From Homarus americanus (lineage: Eukaryota > Arthropoda > Malacostraca > Decapoda > Nephropidae), in assembly GCF_018991925.1 (NCBI RefSeq), contig NW_024725521.1, forward strand, positions 1 through 64,000: a DNA stretch of 64,000 bases. The letters run 5' to 3'. The notes under the pieces were generated by a model, which made no database searches, had not been told where the DNA came from, and worked only from the letters and a program-made list of their open reading frames with translations. This document shows, one piece after another, positions 24,401 through 39,676 of this stretch. The translations under genes and the position numbers were made by a program. Each line of letters opens with the position of its first letter. The stretch's first letter is position 1.

Positions 24401-24618
24401 AGGTGAACTTTGGAGAAGCTATTGTTCACCCCATGATTGTCTGGTCCTATGCATACAAAACATCAAGAATGGGACCTTGGGAAATGTATGCCCGTGATAG
24501 AATGCGTTTCAGCCATCGCATTGCAGCCCTGGAATCAGTGATTTCTCCTGTATTGCAGGCAGACCACAGAGAGGCATTTTACCAGAAGCAGCGAGGCCTG
24601 GCATGTTGCCTCAGCTAA
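21477..24618 (+). CDS. PPP1R15: PPP1R15 (GADD34/CReP) homologue
   Basis: The protein recruits protein phosphatase 1 to dephosphorylate eIF2alpha and restore translation after stress, usually at the ER. Coding starts at ATG 21492 (A at -3), runs to donor GTAAGT at 21652, and resumes at 22600-24618. About 725 residues result, close to human PPP1R15B (713 aa). The diagnostic C-terminal module is intact: the PP1-binding RVxF-type motif KVNF at 24400-24411, followed by MGPWEMYARDRMRFSHRIAA, which matches the GPWE-x-x-ARDR-x-RF-x-x-RI signature that binds PP1/actin/eIF2alpha. Before it lies an acidic Ser/Asp/Glu stretch (about 24080-24150). The middle is poorly conserved, as in the family. The large exon changes frame once between about 23455 and 23505; one base is surplus. 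The next gene downstream is on the opposite strand. Confidence 0.88.
21492..21651 (+). CDS. PPP1R15: PPP1R15 first coding exon
   Basis: Acceptor CCTAG ending at 21476, consensus donor GTAAGT at 21652. The frame from ATG 21492 (MSMWMGSQAGGWPG) ends with one base, which pairs with GT at 22600. A weaker donor GTTAAG at 21579 would serve the alternative frame, so the start choice is an inference. Confidence 0.6.
21842..22085. mobile_element. Foldback MITE, family B copy 2
   Basis: Same inverted arms as 13542-13811, flanked by TA at 21840-21841 and 22086-22087. It lies in the intron between the two PPP1R15 coding exons. The right flank runs into a cluster of TACAGTA/TACTGTA motifs. Confidence 0.75.
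22600..24618 (+). CDS. PPP1R15: PPP1R15 large terminal exon with frameshift
   Basis: Acceptor TTTTATTACAG ending at 22599. The first frame is open to 23516 (stop), the second from 23404 to the TAA at 24616-24618. The exon length (2019) is one base more than a whole number of codons after the first two bases, consistent with a single inserted base. Residues upstream (GGSGGQFWKSFRTMYESL) and downstream (PP1 module) are both clearly coding. Confidence 0.85.
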
Positions 24619-27070
24619 CAGTACCTTATATCTAGTCCAAACAGATATTTAGATTATTCTTTGTTAGGGAAATGAGGATGGAGTTTTGGACTGGCAAAGT
24701 TTGATAGTTACTGATTTTATTCAGGAAAAGTAGTACAAGACAAATAACTGATAAACTAACTCAGTTGAATTGAGAGGATTTTGTTAATGCTACCTGGTAT
24801 TAACTAGTTTACAACATGTTTTTTGTAGATGTGGTTGGTAATTATTTTAATGATGAAAATAATAGTTGGAGTCTTTCAAGTTCACATGAGACAGAACATA
24901 CAAATTTATGATGTAATATGTGTAGGTGTTCCCATGGTTACAGCTGTGTTATCAGGGAAATCAACAGTTATCTTATTTTTACTGCCTGTATCTGTTGGAG
25001 TTGCTGTGTATGGGTGATCATGTGTCTGGTTTTCAGTTTCATCTGCAGTTTAAACAGAAGCTGATTTATACTTTAAAAGGTTTTTTTAGTCGAAACTATT
25101 TTGATAATTATTATTTCTCTTTTTTTGCAAATGAAACTTCTAGACAAATTCTCCCACTCAGGTTGGGATATAATGACTACCGAGTATATTTTAAAGGTAT
25201 TCACATGAAACAACCTCATTATAAGATCCCAAAGGTTACCTGCAGGATTGTATTACTAATTTTGAGAATTTAGAGCATTTAACCCTCTAATTCTCCTGGC
25301 CATGATCGGAAACCTCACCCCCTTTCAGTCTTTCAACGCAGGTTGTGTCGGTAACAGGAATGGTTTTGCATTTTAATAAACATTAGGTAGAGCGATCCAG
25401 ACCCAAATTGTACCCTTAAGAGATGCATCTACCAGCCCACAAGGCCAGTGGGAGGAACTTAGGTGGTTAAGAGGGCTGGTCCACTGTTCCAGCATTTATG
25501 CTTAAGGGGGAGGGGGGGTTCTCGGTGTGAGATTATGGCTGGGTGGGCCATGTCGGGCCAGCCCTGGCACACACTACATCGGAAGACCATGAAAGGGTTA
25601 AGTGTCTGAGGATACAGAGCGAAAGCTATTTATTGATTATAATTTTGGCATGAAGTGTAGTATTTTGTCTGTTGATGTACCCAGGATATATTTGTTATAT
25701 TGTATGAGTGATTGTGTTGCTGATCTGGAGTAGAAGTTTTGATTGAATAATGAAAATTGGGTTTTGATGTGTTCGATCAGTCATTCTTCAAGAGATTTAT
25801 TATGAATTATCATTCACTTCCTCATTTTAATTTAGAACACTGAAACTTGATAATGATATTGAAGTATCCATCCGAGTAACGTTAAAACCCACGTTTGATG
25901 TGTAATATTTTGGCAGTGTCATGGCAAACCTATGTATATGGACAGATTTTTAACAGGATTTAGATGCACTGTACAGATATATGTTCTAAAGAGGTAGGGG
26001 TGAATGTAATAAAACTAGTGAATCATTTAATTATTAGTTGAAAAGGAGCTAGAAATTTAAAATGCATTAGGCCTCCAACCTAGAAGTTTGACAGTGTAAT
26101 AATGGGTTTTCTATTACTGTATTCGTCAAAGATTAAATCAATACTTCAGTTAACTTTCCCATACCTGAGTGGAGCTCTTGTTGTATGTCATTTGTCAAAA
26201 TGACTCATTTGCTTTCAGTTAGCATTGTATTAATTCAGAGACATTTTTATTAGGTTATACAGTATATATATGGTATACCCTATATGAAGGTGTGCTTGGT
26301 ATCTTTATCATTGTATGGCTGCAAATGATTATGTTATTGAGATTTATTTATGTTAATGCATTGGAGTACATCAGTTAGACTTTTACTTATTTATTTTAAC
26401 AATTTATTAATTTTATCAGGTGCAGCAATTTTAATGAAAACTGCAGCGTCCACTGTATTTGCAAGACATTCATTTCCTTGATCTTTGTTTTTGTGAGAAG
26501 TTATATTTGTAAAGCTATATTTACTTTAAATTATTATTTGGTGGAAAAGGGTGAATGATTAAATTTGTCATGTATGAAACCATTCATGTGGGGGTAGTTT
26601 TGTTAAGTTCATTGAATGTTGAAAATGGTAGTTGTTACTTGTCAAGAAGACCCTGGGTAGTATTACACTGTGGGAGGCTCACTTCATAAGCATCTTTGAT
26701 GGCAAGCTAAACAAGTCCCAGTCTTCACCTAACTTTTATCATAGGAGCCACTAGGACTGGGACTCACATGATCAGTTATTGTGCAGTCCAAAAATTATTG
26801 GGAATCTGGATTCAATATAGTTATTAAACTGATTTAGACCTTTTGTTTACTTAATTGAAATGATAACAGATTTGGCTTTTTGAGAATTTGGAACAATGCG
26901 AGGGAATATATCTCGTGGTGCTCTTTGAAGGTGGACTCCTCTCAGGGTAAACTCTTGGCCTTGGTCCATTCTCCATCCTCATGTGGGTTAAGTGAAGTTT
27001 TATCACAATGTTTCCACTGTATTTATGCTCTCAGGAAAACTACAACCTTTGGATAAGAGAGTAAATAAAA
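24619..27070. other. PPP1R15 3'UTR and downstream
   Basis: AT-rich, no further exons. AATAAA-type signals occur near 25375 and 26009, so a 3'UTR of 0.8-1.4 kb is plausible. A G-rich stretch with GGGGGAGGGGGGG lies near 25505. Confidence 0.4.
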
Positions 27071-28465
27071 CATTTTATATATGAAAGTATTTGACCGAAT
27101 ATTGGTATTTGTTAATAAAATTTAGACATCTTTTATGTATTTTGTATATTCCATTACGTACTGCATAAGCTTGTTCATGTGAAGAACCTGAAATCTTCAT
27201 AAATCCATATTTTATAATTTGACATTCATTAGTTCGAATATTTTTGGAGATTTCAAACCTCAATGATATACTGTACTGTACAATATTTTGAATTACAGAG
27301 TATGAAAAATAACTTATGAAACATGCTACATGGTGTGTAGTGTCTTCTTGCCATGATGCTGGTAGTCAGCCTCCATCAACTAGCAGGAGTACAGTCCATC
27401 TCTCTTGACAACTTTTTTTCTCCTTTGGAAGCCGTAAGTGTATAATATTGTAATGTCTCCTAACAAAGGTCCTAGCACATATAGCTGTTAAGAAAATTGT
27501 ATCAAAACCAAAATGAAAAAAAAAGTTAATCCATACTAAGTTGAAAGTGCTGGCTGCTCACTCCACAAAATGTGATGAGTTCAAGATAAGCACAAGTACT
27601 TCATGTAACCTACCTTAATGGCTGAATTAACCCTTTAGGGGCCAGCAGTGCACTTAGGTACAGAATTTTATTCAATTGAGAAAAACCCATGTCGTCTAAA
27701 GGGTTAAAACTTATCTTGATTAATCATTGTTGTTAAGCACTAATACTGCATGCAAAGCACTTGATAAAAATAGGTACTGTACAGTAAATTTTGCACTGAC
27801 TTTGTCAGCTGTGTCATACACAATTGATCAATATTTGGAATTTGCCTTTAATTGGGGCTCTAATTACTCTGAATTATGGAGGTAATTTTGGGGCAACAAT
27901 ATTGTTCTCACAAAATGTTTGTACTGTACAGTACTGGGCATAGGATCTATATAATATTGTATGCTGATTAAAGATTTGGCATCAGATTATTTCATGGTTA
28001 AAAAAACTCCTAACAGTCTGGCAGACATGTAACAGACATTGATCCTACACTAATTAAATTATAACAAAAACAATACTCACCACATTAATAATAAGCCACT
28101 TAACTATGTCCAACTTCATCTCCAGAGAAACAGTCTTCCTCAAAGCCTTGCCGAGCCATTTTTAAAGTTGCAGTTACTTTACACTGATCACTTACGTCAC
28201 CAAAACATAGCAAAATCTGAGCGATAATGTTTTCCTCTCCCCAATAACAGCAAAGTATCACAGCGATCACAAGGTTACGCAACAATTAAAAACGATAACA
28301 TTTGTTACATGAGCTAGGGCAGATGCGATCACCTTGAAAAAAAAAAAACGTGAGACAGTAGGTCACATGGATTTTGCGTAACGTAAATCGCGATGGGGTG
28401 CTAAAACCAAAATGTAAATTAGACTATCGTAAATCGGGGATACCTGTATTAAGATTTTGTCTATA
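27071..28465. other. Intergenic between convergent genes
   Basis: No supported coding exon. On the - strand a short frame at 28100-28285 (containing MARQGFEEDCFSGDE) is followed by a good donor (reverse complement of ACTCAC at 28075-28080), so it may be a 5' exon of something or part of a transposon ending in GGGGATACCTGTA at about 28437-28450. Confidence 0.3.
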
Positions 28466-28760
28466 CAGCTGCTCCTCGACTTACGATGGGGTTAGGGACC
28501 CAAATCTAGGTCGTAAGTCGAAAATGCTTAAATAATACATAGAAAATCTAAATGGGTCTCTTTTTCTTCTCGACACCACAAAAATCTCACTTTTAAGCTT
28601 GCCAGCCATTTTATAGTGAATTACAAACGAAAATTTTGTCAGTACACAGCGCAATCGCTAACGTTGGGACTCAAAAATACGTAATTTGACAAAATTTGGG
28701 TATGACTGAGGCGGTTGTGTGTCCGGGTGGTCGTAGGTCGAGGATGTCGAGGAGTAGCTC
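28466..28760. mobile_element. MITE, family A copy 2
   Basis: It starts CAGCTGCTCCTCGACTTACG after TA and ends with the inverted GGTCGAGGATGTCGAGGAGT. The interior matches 2368-2663, including the shared stretch CACTTTTAAGCTTGCCAGCC. It is a non-autonomous, TA-flanked element. Confidence 0.7.
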
Positions 28761-30526
28761 TACTGACATAGATAAACTGGTGCTAGAACAGAAGGCAGCA
28801 AGTGTTCAAACTTGGCTGAGACTGCCAAGTTCCCGAGCCTAAGACAATGTACGCATGCAGTGACGTTATGTTTCACACTGCCTTTTTTATTAACAGATGT
28901 TACACTTGTTATTGTGCTCACCATTGATGCATGTTTTCTTGCCCCTTTGAGATATTCCAAGTCTACAGATAATGATAATTAATCAACCATGTTTTGTATA
29001 TCATTACAGTAATATGCTGAGAATTTCTAAATCAACCAATTACAATGAGAGCTGAGCTACATCCTCATCTGGCAGAATTTTCACCTTTAAACTACAGTAC
29101 TTCAATAGTGTGTCTGTGTACAAAAGTTGTTTAATAGTGTGTATATACTGTACAGTATATGTGTATAGAGATGTTAATAGTGTGTGTATGTGTGTACAAA
29201 AGATGTTAGTAGTGTGAACAGAGATGTTAATTGTGCGTGTGTACAAAAGACATTAATAGTGTGTACAGGCATGCTTACATATTTCACAAACTTATTTTAT
29301 TATTCTCTATCTGACAATGTGGCATCATTCTCCCAAAATCATCACATAACTTACTCCTCAGTCTTACTGGGGACCGGTAGACTCATCTCCACTGTACAGT
29401 ATTCTGTATTCTTAAGTTTCATGTGGTAATTCTGTTCAATAAAGGTGTCGAGTTGAAGAAAAGTTTGGAGGTGTGGATATTGCCGGCAACACAGAGCGAG
29501 AGTGTAACGTCATCTGATTGAGAGCAGCATTTGCACAATGGAAACAAAGCAGCGGGATTTTAGGATGGCACAGTAACTCATCAGAGGTAGTGTGAGTGGT
29601 ATTTTTTTCATAAAAAACATATGTACAATTATACTGTATATGAACATACAGTTTGCTTATTAAACAATGCTTCTTGTACTGTATTGCAAATGAATCAAAA
29701 CCCATAATATGGGTTTCAATTCCAACAATATGATTCTCATTATTTATAAAATGAATAGGTTTAAGAACCTATTGCGTGGAAAGAAACAAATATGTAGAAT
29801 GTGCACAGGTCATAGACCCATGACTGGATAGTAAAGGTTAAAAAAATGACATTGAAGCCTATATTTAAGGTACTAAAATCCCCGATATGAGGCTCCGTTG
29901 TTTATTGACAATTTAAGCGAGACTGGTATTAGATTTTATTTGTTTACACATGCCGACAGGCCAGAATTGTCGATTGAATATTTATAATAAATATTAAATT
30001 TCTTTGCATACAAAGCACATAGAAATTGATTGTTATATGCTATTTTTTATTAACCTCACCTTTCATGCCCTGTAGATAGAGATAAAGGAAAAATAAAATA
30101 CTTAGTAAAATAAAGTCATATCGCTTTTATTAGTTAATATCATCCAAAAACTGTGTGGAAAGGTATTATTGCTGTTTCGGCCAATACACAGCCGACTGTT
30201 TTAACCATACCCCCACCCTTTAGATCTCCTTATTTGGAGTATTTCAACCATGGGACAAAAAATAATAATGTCAGAAATGAGTTTTAAAGTTTTTCCATAC
30301 TTTTTATTTAGGGGGGGGGGAGTAACTCTAAAACGGGTACTTTACCCTGGAAATAAAGGTCAAATTCGATTAAATCACATCAAAATACACAGGATAAACT
30401 AATTTCTAAACTACTAGGGCATATTGGCCGAAACTGCAATTTTACCGTGGAAAATATGAACAAAATATATAAACACATTCGGTTGCTAATTGTCTGCTCC
30501 ATTTTACCCTCAGTTGGCTTACTTAC
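28761..30526. other. No gene assigned; probable intron of SANT-like gene
   Basis: Imperfect tandem GTGTGTACAAAAGATGTTA-type units lie at about 29100-29275. A run of Gs at about 30310 and AT-rich spacer follow. The downstream exons of the - strand SANT-like gene should be in this direction. A possible acceptor at about 28975 on the - strand was seen, but the exon after it was not convincing. Confidence 0.3.
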
Positions 30527-30801
30527 CTCTCAGCAGCCGCTATCTGCTTCTCTCTGTACCTCTGATTCATCCAACATTTCCTCAGTTCCTCGACCGTCCT
30601 AGGCACCAATACTATCCTTGTTTCAGCATTAAACAATAAAGTAATCCTCTCCCAAGATTTTCTCTTTTCGTCCAGACTGTGTGCCTTAATATCTCGACAC
30701 TTCAACACATTTCTATCCCTGTCAATAAGCGAAAAAAGCAAAATTTTCTCGTGTTCACTGAAATTCCGCCTCTTGGATACGTTGGACCTCATGTCGGCCA
30801 T
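30527..30801 (-). CDS. Myb/SANT-like DNA-binding protein, first exon
   Basis: ATG at 30801 (context ACAATGG) opens 91 codons plus two bases, ending at a consensus donor GTAAGT. The stop just after is created by the donor itself, which supports splicing. The product MADMRSNVSKRRNFSEHEKI leads into a Myb/SANT-like (zeste/MSANTD-type) helical domain: an acidic first helix NFSEHEKILLFSLI, a Trp in KSWERITLLFN and a third helix with ELRKCWMNQRYREK. Such proteins bind DNA and occur both as host regulators and as partners in Harbinger transposons. The upstream CCAAT motifs and the splice donor favour a host gene. The remaining exons were not found, so the call covers one exon only. Confidence 0.7.
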
Positions 30802-30910
30802 TGTTTGTTTACAAATTGTCAGCTGTACACATTGTTTTGGTCTTTCGAGACGCTGATTGGCTAGCGGGAAAGACAGTGGATAGTGATTGGCTGATGGGGG
30901 AGATAGCTTG
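30802..30910 (-). promoter_or_regulatory. Candidate CCAAT-containing promoter of SANT-like gene
   Basis: Read on the - strand there are two AGCCAATCA boxes within 110 bp of the start codon (plus-strand GATTGGCT at about 30853 and 30886). The surrounding sequence is less AT-rich than its neighbours. No TATA box is seen. Confidence 0.4.
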
Positions 30911-30974
30911 GATGGTGTTTGCGTGATGCTCTGACGTGGGAATATGTTTAAATTTTTTTATTATTAATTATCAA

Positions 30975-31160
30975 TTTAGTAGCCGTTCGGGCGGTTGGTC
31001 TGTTCGTTACTGTGTTATGAACTTTATTGTCTTGTGATAGTACAGAAGGAAACCTGCAATGTTTGGTAGGGTATGTGTCCCGGACTTGTGAACCCAGGAC
31101 TTTAAATGAAAGATACCTGTTACCGCTGTTGCTATACCTACACTTATCAGTTTACTAGCC
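30975..31160 (-). mobile_element. SINE-like copy related to 16370-16570
   Basis: Shares the GGCGGTTGGTCT / TTTGGTAGGGT / ACCGCTGTTGCTATACC order with 16370-16570 and, in part, with 33225-33345. It is the reverse orientation of a tRNA-derived unit. Confidence 0.45.
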
Positions 31161-31559
31161 ACTCGGGGAGTTTTTTTTTTTATATATATACAACCAGGGG
31201 CGGATCTAGGAATATCAAAAGAGGGAGGATCCAAGAAGTTGTGGGTGTGGGTGGAGGAACATGGTGAGCGCAGCAAGCCCTCCCAGTTGGGAGGTTTTTG
31301 GGGGGCGCTGTAAGCCCCCCACCCCCAGATCTTTATTATATTTTTTTTTTAAATTGACCAATATCATGGGGATTTTGAAGCCATGCGCACTTGATATCAG
31401 GAGATATTGTGAGGTCAATAGAAAATTGTGACCAAGTCCCAGGTTACTGTGTTTTGTGTTTTATCCTCTTCGCCACTGATCGGCTTGTTAGCCGCCTGGG
31501 CGATCGGTCACGTCTCTGATTACTTTTCCTTTTCATATATCTTCTTCACCAAAAGATCG

Positions 31560-31785
31560 GCTCGCTCGCCACCCGGGCGATCGGTCATGTCCCTGTCACG
31601 CACTGTTGGCAAATACTGGGCATGCACCGGCTCCTGAATGTACCTGAACCCACTCCAGTGTTGGTCAAGTCTTCTCTTGAAAGAGCTTGTAGTGGACTTC
31701 TCCCCTACAACTGCGTAGCCGCAGCCACCAGCTGCTACCATCTTCCCTAGCAACCAAACTAGCGGCCCAGGCAGCGGCGTCACCA
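31560..31785 (-). pseudogene. CR1/jockey-like LINE C-terminal fragment
   Basis: The reverse-strand frame gives VVGEKSTTSSFKRRLDQHW, matching the terminal 'VV-x-A-x-S-x-x-x-FK-x-RLD-x-HW' end of such reverse transcriptases, followed by about 45 residues rich in charged groups. It is only a tail. Confidence 0.6.
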
Positions 31786-31789
31786 GATG

Positions 31790-32280
31790 CCGCAGTATCT
31801 TAGCAACGGAACCAAAGACCGGCGACTTTCTCGGGTTTTCCCAACATGACTCATAGATGACTCACGGCTGCTGGGTATATAAGCTCTGTCTCTCCATTGA
31901 GATTCATTCTGGCCAAACTTCCTGAACAAGCAACACCTCCTCCTTCGCCGCTGCCTGGCGGCCCTCGCCTGCCTGGCGGTCCTCGCTCCCGCCAGCGAGC
32001 ATGGCGACCCACCAGCTGTCCTTCTCTGAGCGTCCTCACCAACCAGCCCTTTCATTCTGGCCCATCTTCCTGAACACGCAACACCTACTCCAGCAAGCTC
32101 CTCGCTGTCCAGCATTCATTCAACCAGGAGGCCAGCAACAGGCAACATCTTCTCTAACAAAGCTCCTGCACATCTACCTCCTTCAACACGCTACTCACCG
32201 AACGTCTCAACTGAGCAGCTCCTCACCACACGGCACCTCCAGCACCAGACTGTCTATCATATAACTTATATTATATAAGA
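31790..32280. other. GC-rich segment with TATA box and internal duplication
   Basis: GC-rich compared with its surroundings. TATATAAG at 31876-31883 is followed by CTCTGTCTCTCC. A block CTTCCTGAACAAGCAACACC at about 31918 is repeated at about 32068. It looks like the promoter/leader of a retroelement (LTR or LINE) inserted between two LINE tails, but its ends were not defined. Confidence 0.35.
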
Positions 32281-32289
32281 AAACCACCT

Positions 32290-32850
32290 TAGAGTTTCCA
32301 TCCATCCTGAGTGCTAGACAACATTATACCATGAACACCTACAAGCTCACACTCGGTGCCGTCACAACACTCTCTGGTAGATTGTTCCAAGAGTTTACGA
32401 CCCTCACTCCGAAAAAGTTTGCCCACACAGTTTTCTGGACTTTCGGCTTCTTCAATCTTGAGCTGTGACCCCTTGTGGGGCGAGCGTCCGCCAGCTCCAA
32501 GTAAGGACACTCAATTGAGTAGTGCCCTCTGAGATGCTTATACACCTCAACTAGGTCCCCCCCTTGCCCGTCTGAAGTATAAGCTAGGCAAGTTCAGGCG
32601 CTCCAATCTCTCAGGGTAGCTGAGGTGCCGAAGTGCAGGCACCAGTCTGGTGGCCCTGCTTTGAACATTTTCAACCAACTGACAGTCCCTAGCATATCTC
32701 GGGGACCAGATGGGGTGACAGTACTCCCGATGGGGAAGCACTTCACTCCTGAAGATCGTTACGAGGGACGGACCGCCTAGATATCTGAACGACCTTCTTA
32801 TAAGACCCAATGATTTATTTGCCTGATGTACCTTCCGCTCGCTGACCTGA
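32290..32850 (-). pseudogene. CR1/jockey-like LINE reverse transcriptase C-terminal fragment
   Basis: Reverse-strand frames read KVHQANKSLGLIRRSFRYLG, LPHREYCHPIWSPRYARD, VENVQSRATRLVPALRHLSY, ERLERLNLPSLYFRRARG and, after a frame change near 32560, MYKHLRGHYS and RVVNSWNNLPESVVTAPSVS. These are the classic C-terminal motifs after the polymerase core. The fragment lacks the catalytic part and is interrupted, so it is inactive. Confidence 0.85.
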
Positions 32851-32971
32851 CTTTCTGCCTCATTTACACACAATTGCAGGGTCTCAATTGTTTCTCAGAC
32901 TTTGACAGCACTACTTATATCTATTGCTTCTCACTATTGATTTTTCTTAAATTTTACAATAATTATGGTTC

Positions 32972-33040
<69 letters not shown>

Positions 33041-33110
33041 CTTCGCCCCTAGGCCCTGATGTGGGTCATTGAACTGTGCCCGTGTGGGCTAATCCCCTTA
33101 AAAAAACCTT
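32851..33110. repeat. Composite (ATT)n repeat, copy 2
   Basis: CTGACTTTCTGCCTCATTTA and the ACAATTGCAGGGTCTCAATT block are followed by an (ATT)n array at 32971-33035 and the conserved GATGTGGGTCATTGAAC block. It abuts the LINE fragment at 32850. Confidence 0.75.
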
Positions 33111-33224
33111 TTACTATACTAAAATGCCTGGGTACATTACTGCATTAAAGAAAGAGTATTTGAATTTTCTGGTGATAAGGGGGGATCCGGACCCCCCTGG
33201 ATCCGCCCCTGACAACATTCACTG

Positions 33225-33345
33225 TCCAGGAGAATTCCAGAGAAAACCTGCGATGTTTGAACGATTTAAGTCACATTGGACCCGGGCCTTATAGAGGATT
33301 GAACCCAGGACGCAAAATGAGAGGTACGACCTGTGTTCTGTAAAG
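33225..33345. mobile_element. SINE-like fragment
   Basis: Contains AAAACCTGCGATGTTTGAAC and GATTGAACCCAGGAC, related to the SINE-like copy at 30975-31160. It is truncated. Confidence 0.35.
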
Positions 33346-34554
33346 TATTCAGTAAAATTGTCGTACTCTTTGGCTTCCATAAGAGGTTTTTGAGACCTCT
33401 CCTCAAAAGGTATATGAGAAGTGATGTGAGACGTCTATGGGAAGTGGACAAGAGATGTTTTAATTTCAAGAGTAATTTAACGAGCCACAAAAATTCATCG
33501 CCATATTAGTAGTTATCTGTATAATTCAAGTGTGCAATAATCTGTCTCGGCAGGAGGACTATTGCTGACCTGTGTACCCACGTGTAGTATCAGTGAGTGA
33601 GGAGAGTGGAGGCCACGCTGCAACTGTGTTGGGAACACTAACACCTGCCCACTGTTACCAAGGCCAACTGTCACAATGAACAGTGATACAGGGCGCACTC
33701 TTCCTGCCTGCGATAAACAGAAATAACTACCTTTTTAAAATAAAAATTTCCGTTGGAGTCTTTAAACTTATAATCAGGCTGTTTTATATCTTTGTAAATA
33801 TATTTATTTTCCATTTTTTGTATTCAGTGAGGCGAGGCAGTTAGGGCGTGAGAGTATTACTGTACTTGCCCCCTTCACGATTTCCATCAGGACGATCACT
33901 TGTTTTATGCGATTTAACCTAACCTAATCGTCTTGTGGAAGGGAAAATATCGCATAAAACAGACGATCGTTTATAACTACGATGGAAATCGTCCGAGTAG
34001 GATGACACAGTGTGAGGGAGGAGGTGTGGTGGTGGAGGAGGGCAGGTGTGTCACTCCCACACCCGCCTCACTACTTAAACCAAAATCATAAACAACTACG
34101 AGCTACACAGGTGAGAACTCGTTCACAGGTCTACTTAAATTCTGGACCATACCTGTGTCTATATACAGTATCTACTTTTACATAAATGCCATGTGAGTTG
34201 GGAGAGTGATCAAACTATCTATGGTGGAAAGTGTTGCTTGTTATATCGTGTTCTCACAAGCACACAGTCGTGTTGGTGACAAGGCCTATTAGTGGGAAGG
34301 TGAGGATCACCTACAGTCCTACACAGATTGATTAAAGGTGTTTGTCATATTTACTGTAAAACTAGCAACTCATTTGTTGCGTTTTAGTTACTTCCTTTCC
34401 AATTAGATATTACAGTTAGTTTTTACAGATCATACTTTAATTCGTGCGCATGAAAGTCTATCAACAGCACACTCACAACAGTACCAAGTTTACCAACAAT
34501 AACAGTGCAACAATAACAGGGATTAGTGATACTTGGAGTAGTAACTAATGAAAG
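33346..34554. other. Upstream region of TULIP gene
   Basis: No exon seen. It contains a foldback structure at 33877-33992 and GTGTG/GGAGG-rich stretches near 34010-34070. It is the likely promoter region of the gene starting at 34631. Confidence 0.4.
33877..33992. repeat. Foldback palindrome of about 116 bp
   Basis: ACGATTTCCATC (33877-33888) pairs with GATGGAAATCGT (33981-33992), and inside it GTTTTATGCGAT pairs with ATCGCATAAAAC. The centre contains AACCTAACCTAA. This could be a tiny MITE or a structured element. Confidence 0.7.
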
Positions 34555-34596
34555 TATAAAGTTTCAATTATATTTCTGACCGTGTTGATCATCAGA
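34555..34596 (+). promoter_or_regulatory. Possible core promoter of TULIP gene
   Basis: TATAAAG at 34555-34561 and an arthropod initiator-like ATCAGAG at 34591 lie 35-75 bp before the start codon. The spacing is slightly longer than usual. Confidence 0.35.
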
Positions 34597-34630
34597 GCAA
34601 GAAGAGTGAGACAAGACACTTAACGGGACT

Positions 34631-38504
<3,874 letters not shown>

Positions 38505-38914
38505 CTTGATGGTGGTATACGGTACACACGACACCATCCAAGGTACAGATAAAGAGTCGTTCTACCTCTCTTTCTCTGTACCTTGACACCTTTATGGTAG
38601 ATTAAATCCAGGTCAAAAGATTTAGTTGTGTTTAGGGATGGATAAGTTTTACTTTAGGAAATAAATATGTGAAAAGTAACATCATTAACGCATAAACTAG
38701 CCTATTGTTAGTTGTTACAGTCTCCATTAATTGTATATAATATATTCTTTATTGGTCAAGATCAATTTAGTCGAGTAGAGGTTAAAACAGTCCACTGTAC
38801 TTTGTGAAATGAATAAAATAAATGAATAGAAACATCACCAGGATAATGACTGACTAACCCTATACTGTTCTCATTGGTGACCAATCCCTAAGGGTGTGAG
38901 CTACCGTTACCAGT
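38505..38914. other. TULIP gene 3'UTR and flank
   Basis: AATAAA at 38660 and again near 38813-38822. Nothing else seen. Confidence 0.5.
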
Positions 38915-39676
38915 TGTTACGACCGTGTCGAATTTTTTCTATTTTTTTTATATATAACATGCTCCCATGTTCCATATTATTCCTGTAATGATGTTAAATT
39001 TACTACTATATATTCTAGTCACCTTACCCTGTGCTGTTAAGGTTTTAACTGTCATTATTTGTTCAAGCCCATCTTATTTCTTTATTTTGTATTGTAACCA
39101 GCATTCTTTGTTCTCTAACGACCATCTGCATCGTTAAACGACCCACCGGCGGGTCGCGTGGCGGGAGCCGACCTTATATATAGGACCCACCAACTGACTT
39201 GAGTTAGTTCAGTCCTCTTGTCATACAGTCCACATCCTTTGAGTGTTACTTGTTACTTATACTTAATTTATTTGTGTTGTTCCTGTCGCCACCAATGTGG
39301 TATATCTATGTGAGTACCTATTTATGTCTCTGTTTGTGTCCATCAGTATTTGCTTAGTTGTATTCAAGTAATTCAGTGTTGTTTCACGTTAGTTAATTTC
39401 AGTGATAGTTTTTATATGTTTATGCAGTGTTAACGTAATCCAATGCTTTATTTTTATTCTTTTGATGTTTCGATGTTTTGTATCACTTGTGTCTTAAAAG
39501 TTTCGATGGTGAATCAATTTGTTGTGACAGCCTACGAGGCTCTTTATTGTGTTAATATTTAATCAATTAAATTCTTAAAGGTTTACTTTATTTATTTTTA
39601 TTCTCTTTTAATTTACTTCACTTTTTGTTTGGTTACGCCTAGAACCTGGATATTTAAGTAAATTAAGAGACGGCGT

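Larger units (their letters stand above)
31195..33211. mobile_element. DNA transposon shell with CAGGGGCGGATC termini, filled with LINE fragments
   Basis: The left terminus CAGGGGCGGATCTAGG at 31195 and its inverted copy CTGGATCCGCCCCTG ending at 33211 are flanked on both sides by ACAAC (31190-31194 and 33212-33216), an apparent 5-bp target duplication. No transposase is visible. The interior contains reverse-strand LINE fragments and an (ATT)n composite repeat, so later insertions or a captured LINE explain much of its length. The superfamily is not assigned. Confidence 0.55.

Noticed and set aside
28100..28285. Possible 5' exon on the - strand with a good donor at 28075-28080
   Set aside because: The frame stops before the donor and lies next to transposon ends; not enough to call a gene.
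28760..28975. Possible second exon of the SANT-like gene after an acceptor near 28975 (- strand)
   Set aside because: In the required phase it ends after about 25 codons with no conserved sequence; the longer open frame is in the wrong phase.
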